From Carettochelys insculpta (taxonomy: Eukaryota; Chordata; Testudines; Carettochelyidae): a DNA stretch of 64,000 nt. The notes under the pieces were generated by a model that saw nothing but the letters and a program-made list of their open reading frames with translations, did no database searches and was not told the origin of the DNA. The translations under genes and the position numbers were made by a program. Positions 59,439 to 64,000 of this stretch are shown one piece after another. The DNA is taken from contig NC_134160.1 of NCBI RefSeq assembly GCF_033958435.1, forward strand, positions 8,481,001 through 8,545,000, given 5' to 3'. The stretch's first letter is position 1. Each line of letters begins with the position of its first letter.

Positions 59439-61007
59439 CCATAGAGAAAAAAAATCATTTCTTCCAATATCATATTTGACACCTACAATAAATCATAAGG
59501 CGGCCCTGTCCAAAAACTCTGTGCACCAATGACAACAACAAACATTACAATTAAATTATTTATTCTCCTAAAATCAGATAGAATTTTAAACTGATGGAGT
59601 CTCCCCAGGTGGGTTAATATCTCACACCCAGTCTGCCAAAAATACTTCCCTGCAGGATTGTTCCTGAGAATGGTTAATTTTATATGTATTCTTGTAAAGG
59701 GTGAAATTGAGTCTGATGCAGAGAACCAACAGAGATTTCAGGTGCCATGTAAAAATCTCAGATTAGGACTTAAATTCTGCACATACTTTGTCCTGGCTTT
59801 CTATACCAGGGTGAATTTTCCCCAAAGTAAATTTCAGGAGCAAATGCAAGTATTTGCACCAACAGCCTATGCCTAAGAGTTCCAATTCTGCAGGCTAGGA
59901 AACACAGATAATGTGACGTGGCTTTTGCATCCACTAACCCACACCTTGAGGCTGTCCCATAGCAAAATACTCTCAGGGAAAAACAATTATAAATCAGGAA
60001 TTATTAGAAGAACTTATCCATGAAGCAAATTCAAATAGAGGCAATAAGATTAGAAAAAAAAAATTCTGTCTGCTCACATACAATTTGCAAACCCATCAGG
60101 AGGCAAATGTTTTCCAGTAAGTTATTTGTGACAAAGTTTAGCACAAATACATGAACAATCATATTTGGATTATCAGTCTCTCCTAATGCATTACCAGGAT
60201 AGTTGGGAGATTTAAGCCCTGGGTTCTTCTCACAGCTTTGCGTATTTTTCCACAATTTACTTGACGTCTCTGAATTTCAGTTTCACCCTCTGTAAGATGG
60301 GGTTCACCAGAACACGTTCCTGCCTCACAGGTGGCAACCTGTACTCATTGGAGAGCAATCTGTGATGCTCAGTGTTTCTAAAGCATTTGGGAGAGTCTCA
60401 GATGAGCTGTATTATATAGCACAAGTTGTTGTTATTATTACTCAGCACCAGAGCTCTCATTCCCAGCCTTCAATGGTGGCCAACTAGAACAAGTACAAGA
60501 TGAATAATTTCAACCCGGATCCCTCCCCAGATACACCATGATGCACAATATCAGTCGTCTAGGCAGTCTGACTGCATCAGAAAGCCTCAAGTTAAGTCTC
60601 ACTCTTCCGACTGTGGGCAAATTGCTAATTACAGGCCAGATTCCAATCACCTTTACACAGAACAATATCTTACTCCAAAAGGCATTCCACTGATTTCAAT
60701 GGGGCTACTCTACAGTAAAATAGTGTTCAATAGGTCTTTGTGAGAGTCATTCAGTCTCTTTGTACCTTTGTTCTCCACCTGTAAAATGGGGGTGAGAAAA
60801 CTTCTTTTCCCTCAGTCTTTGTTTTATTTCATCTATTATTGTAAACTCTGAGACAGGGATGTTTTCTTACTAAATGTATTTGTAATTCATAGCATAAAGG
60901 GCCCTGATCTCAACTGGTGCCTAGGGGTGTTACTTTCCAAATAATAATACTTTAACACATATTATGATGATGATGATGATTATTGTCAGGGTGGTCAAAC
61001 AGTGGAA

Positions 61008-61178
61008 TAAATTTCCAGGGGAGGTTGTGGAATCTCTATCGCTGGAGATATTTAAGAACAGGTTAGATAGATGTCTCTCAGGGATGGTTTAGACAGTACT
61101 TGGTCCTGTCATTGGGGCAGGGGGCTGGACTCAATGGCCTCTCGAGGTCCCTTCCAGTCCTAGTATTCTATGATATCT
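61008..61178 (+). mobile_element. CR1 LINE 3' fragment
   Basis: 'gtggaataaatttccagggg', aggttgtggaatctctatc, 'gtcattggggcagggggctg', and 'tcccttccagtcctagtatt' then 'ctatgata' are the conserved end of the CR1 coding region and 3' UTR, in sense orientation. Confidence 0.9.
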
Positions 61179-61310
61179 TGAAGTAGATGCTATTTAATCA
61201 GGTTTTACACAAACAAGTTATGCATTTCTCTCATAGCTGATATGTAAACATAAGTATCAGAGGCCTGGATTCTGCTGGCAACTACTTTGGAGTAACTCCA
61301 GATTTCTGTT

Positions 61311-61721
61311 GAGCTGTGTCTACACTACAAAGAGGCCTTCTGTCAACAAAACTAGGGAACATCCACACTAGAGATGTGTTCTGTACAGAATCTGTCAACA
61401 AAACCACTTTTTTCCTGGCAGAGTTCTGCCTTGAAAGTTTGAGGCATAGCATCTCTGTAGACAGAAAAATAGTGTAGCTGCTCTGGGGGGGTCGTGTGCC
61501 GACAGAGAGGGCTTCCAATTCACCTGGAAGCCCTGTTTGCAGAGCTTCTGGCTGGCTGTTCTGTCGACAGAAGGCTGGGCAGTCTGGCCGCTCTCTCGTG
61601 ACAGAGCGTGTCAACAGGGGGAGCCCCTGTTAGGTGTGGACGTGTTCCGTAGACAGGTTCTGAAGGCAAAACTCTGTTGACAGTGATTTCTGTAGACAGA
61701 ACTTTGTAGCGTAGGCCCAGC
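61311..61721. mobile_element. Harbinger-like MITE, 'GTTGACAGA' type
   Basis: The left GAGCTGTGTCTACACTACAA and right TTTGTAGCGTAGGCCCAGC ends are inverted. The interior words tctgtcaacaaaa and ctgtcgacagaa match the class at 15104. Confidence 0.8.
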
Positions 61722-62368
61722 TTTAGAGATTTAAAAGCTCAAACGGGAGGAAGCAAAGTGCAACAGAGAAAGCAGAAATCTGACAGAAATAATTTCTATC
61801 ATTAATTTTTTTAAAGATATTTGGCCAAATTTTTCTTTCAGCCCCACCACTCGGGAAAGGGCTTAATCCTGATGCTTAATTTTAAGCACATGCTTAACAG
61901 AAGCATGTGCTTAGGTACTTTCACATGCCACATCAATAAATGAGGTAGAGCAGAATTAGAAATCAGACACACCCTCCAGTGCAGATTCCACATAACACCA
62001 CTGACGTCAGTGGAGTTATTTTAGATCGGAGAGAGAAGAATTGGGCCTAGGTTGTGCGTTTGGAAGTCTGACAGACCCCAGTCATCTATGGAGGGAACCA
62101 AACCTGGAATCACTGGAGCTTAGCCAAAAGCTAGCTGGCTGCGAAGCACTCATTGTTCCCTCCAGAAGTGGTCTCAGTGCCACTAAATGAGACACGTCAC
62201 CACACCTAGAAGGAATGTGGGTTACACATTCTTGCTTCTATCCTCCCTAAACTCCTATGGACTTCCTTACTCCTCAAGGAAAGCAAGATTTTTCCCATTG
62301 CCCAGCACAAGACGAACAGGTTAGGGTCCAGTCTTGACATATGCGCCTATGTCTCCTGTGCACAGGTG

Positions 62369-62433
62369 GCCTGATCCAAAGCCCACTGAAGTCAATGACA
62401 TCTCTACTGATTTTCATGGGCTTCGCTCAGGTC
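62369..62433. repeat. Old palindromic 'GAAGTCAATGGG' repeat
   Basis: Gcctgatccaaagcccactg and aagtcaatg pair with 'tgattttcatgggcttcgct' followed by caggtcc, giving an imperfect 65-bp palindrome. Fragments of it recur throughout the window. Confidence 0.6.
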
Positions 62434-62567
62434 CATGGTTTAGGATGGAGACTGTACACCTAGCTATTTTCAAGCGACAGTAAACTCCTGTTGTTTCAGA
62501 GCATGAACATGGAAACCAGGGGAGAAGAATTAATATGAAATTCAAAATCAGACTGAGATTGGGCTAG

Positions 62568-62750
62568 ACTCATAGAGCCAGAAGGACTATCATGATCACC
62601 TACTCAGATCTGCAAATCCCAGGCCACAGAGCCTCTACCACACACTCCTGCAATAGGCCCCAGCCGCTGGCTGAGTTACTGAAGTCCTCCAATCTTAATT
62701 TAAAATCTTCAAGTTACATAGACTTCATCATTTAACTCATTTGGACTGAA
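62568..62750 (-). mobile_element. CR1-type 3' fragment (diverged)
   Basis: 'gactcatagagccagaagga' and 'ctatcatgatcacctactca', then 'ctgagttactgaagtcctcc', match the repeat at 42195 and 63412. Confidence 0.5.
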
Positions 62751-63411
62751 AATTTGTGTAAGAAAGATGAAAAAAGGAGAGAGAGAGAGAGACTTAGAAA
62801 ATAATTGACTACAGAAATGAAAGCTTAATTCATAAAAGAAAAACATTTTCCGTCCATCAACCTGTAACCAGTTAAGTGGAGAGTTTTAAAGAAAATCTGC
62901 AACTTGGAAAAGGAGCCAACAGGAAAAAGGAAATGTCTGAAAGAATGTAAACTATTCAAGTTTCATAAAGAGTAACAAGTAAACAGTTATTACATGCAAA
63001 TAATTTTTAACATCACTGGTTTTAATTAATGCCGAGAAGTCAAAGTATCTTTGACATTTGTATGTATACATTTGAAAAGTTACAGGAAACACTGCCAAAC
63101 AGCCATTAAAATATGGGGTTTAGCTTTTTGGAGAAGAACTAACTGCTTGAATCTGTAGTGCTTACTGGTGATGAAATTTTAAACTTCTGTGTCAAACAGG
63201 GCTGTAAGGAATAATGCATGATGGTAAGAGATAAACTATTTGCCTTCAAAAGTTGTCTGGACTGCAGTATAGTTAAGGGGATTCACTTTAAATTGTAGTC
63301 AGTGATACAGCACTATGTCATTTAATTGACGGGTTTTTTTTAAAAGCGTGGCTTATAAGTCTGCTGCATAATGATTTGTTTTAAAGGTTAAATTATAGTG
63401 TTGCTGTTTTT

Positions 63412-63560
63412 TAAGAACAGAAGGGATCATTAGATCATCTCGTTTGACCTCTTATATCACAGGCCATTGAGTTTCATCCAGATAGACCTGCATTAAGACT
63501 CAAGTATATCTTTTCCACAGACTTGATCTGAAGAACACCTTCTTTGGTAGTTTGCTCACC
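63412..63560 (-). mobile_element. CR1-type 3' fragment (diverged)
   Basis: 'gaacagaagggatcattaga' and 'tcatctcgtttgacctctta' are a third member of the same repeat group. Its far end is undefined. Confidence 0.45.
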
Positions 63561-64000
63561 CTGGGAGTTAAAAAGTTGTGCCCTGTTTCCTACAGGTGCT
63601 GGAGCTAGAGGCTTGGGGGAGCTTCAGCACCTAACTTGAAGTGATTCCCTATGTATACAGCATTTACAGCTTGATTCCAGGGATCAGAGCAACCCCACCC
63701 CCGCTCTCTCCCCCCACATTGTTCCAGCGCCCCGGCCTATTTCTAATCTGAACTTATTTTACTTTAGTGCCCTAGAACTATTTAATTTTGCATTTACCAA
63801 ATTAGATTAGTTTTGCAACTTTAGAATAAGACACTAAAATTTAGAATTGCATTCTGGAATTTCTTCTCACGCCGAAGTTCCAAATATATTTTTGTTTCAC
63901 TCATCTCCTAATAAGTGTAGCATTTGACCTGGAAGGATTATAAATTGATTATGGTACTCAACACTATATTTGACTAATAACTTCTTTGTCTTTTAGGTGT

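Noticed and set aside
63980..64000. Splice-acceptor-like tctttgtcttttag at the window edge
   Set aside because: It is on the plus strand whereas the gene is on the minus strand. No exon can be read after it.

Overview
The window is ordinary vertebrate nuclear DNA: AT-rich, intron-dominated and heavily loaded with interspersed repeats. The repeat types (3' ends of CR1 LINEs, very many short Harbinger-like and hAT-like MITEs, the 'GTAGCCGTGTTAGTCTG' repeat) together with the sauropsid-like protein sequence suggest a turtle. A crocodilian is the main alternative. This assignment comes from memory of repeat families, not from a search.

One gene is visible: the 3' half of RUNX3, a Runt-domain transcription factor, on the minus strand. 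Three coding exons are supported by reading frame, splice sites and phase. They are 56984-56880 (105 nt, end of the Runt domain), 28295-28131 (165 nt, linker) and 5258-4735 (524 nt, activation and repression C-terminus ending in VWRPY and a stop). The introns between them are about 28.6 kb and 22.9 kb. The exons carrying the start codon and most of the Runt domain lie beyond 64000. The 3' UTR runs toward low coordinates. Its end is uncertain; a candidate poly(A) signal is at 520-515.

Layout: 1-514 flank or distal UTR; 515-4734 probable 3' UTR containing two MITEs; 4735-5258 last exon; 5259-28130 intron with CR1, MITEs, a nested repeat cluster at 14.5-15.8 kb and a duplicated 220-bp segment; 28131-28295 exon; 28296-56879 intron with foldback repeats at 27-30.5 kb (one just inside the preceding intron), a split CR1 at 31-32 kb, a duplicated 161-bp segment next to a CpG-rich patch at 40 kb, and a decayed hAT transposon at 50-51 kb; 56880-56984 exon; 56985-64000 intron.

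I found no second gene, structural RNA gene or CRISPR array, and no convincing undescribed system. The most unusual items are the two local duplications, the foldback forms of a dispersed repeat, and the family of MITEs that share ends but not interiors. Repeat boundaries were read by eye and most are good to about 5-20 bp.
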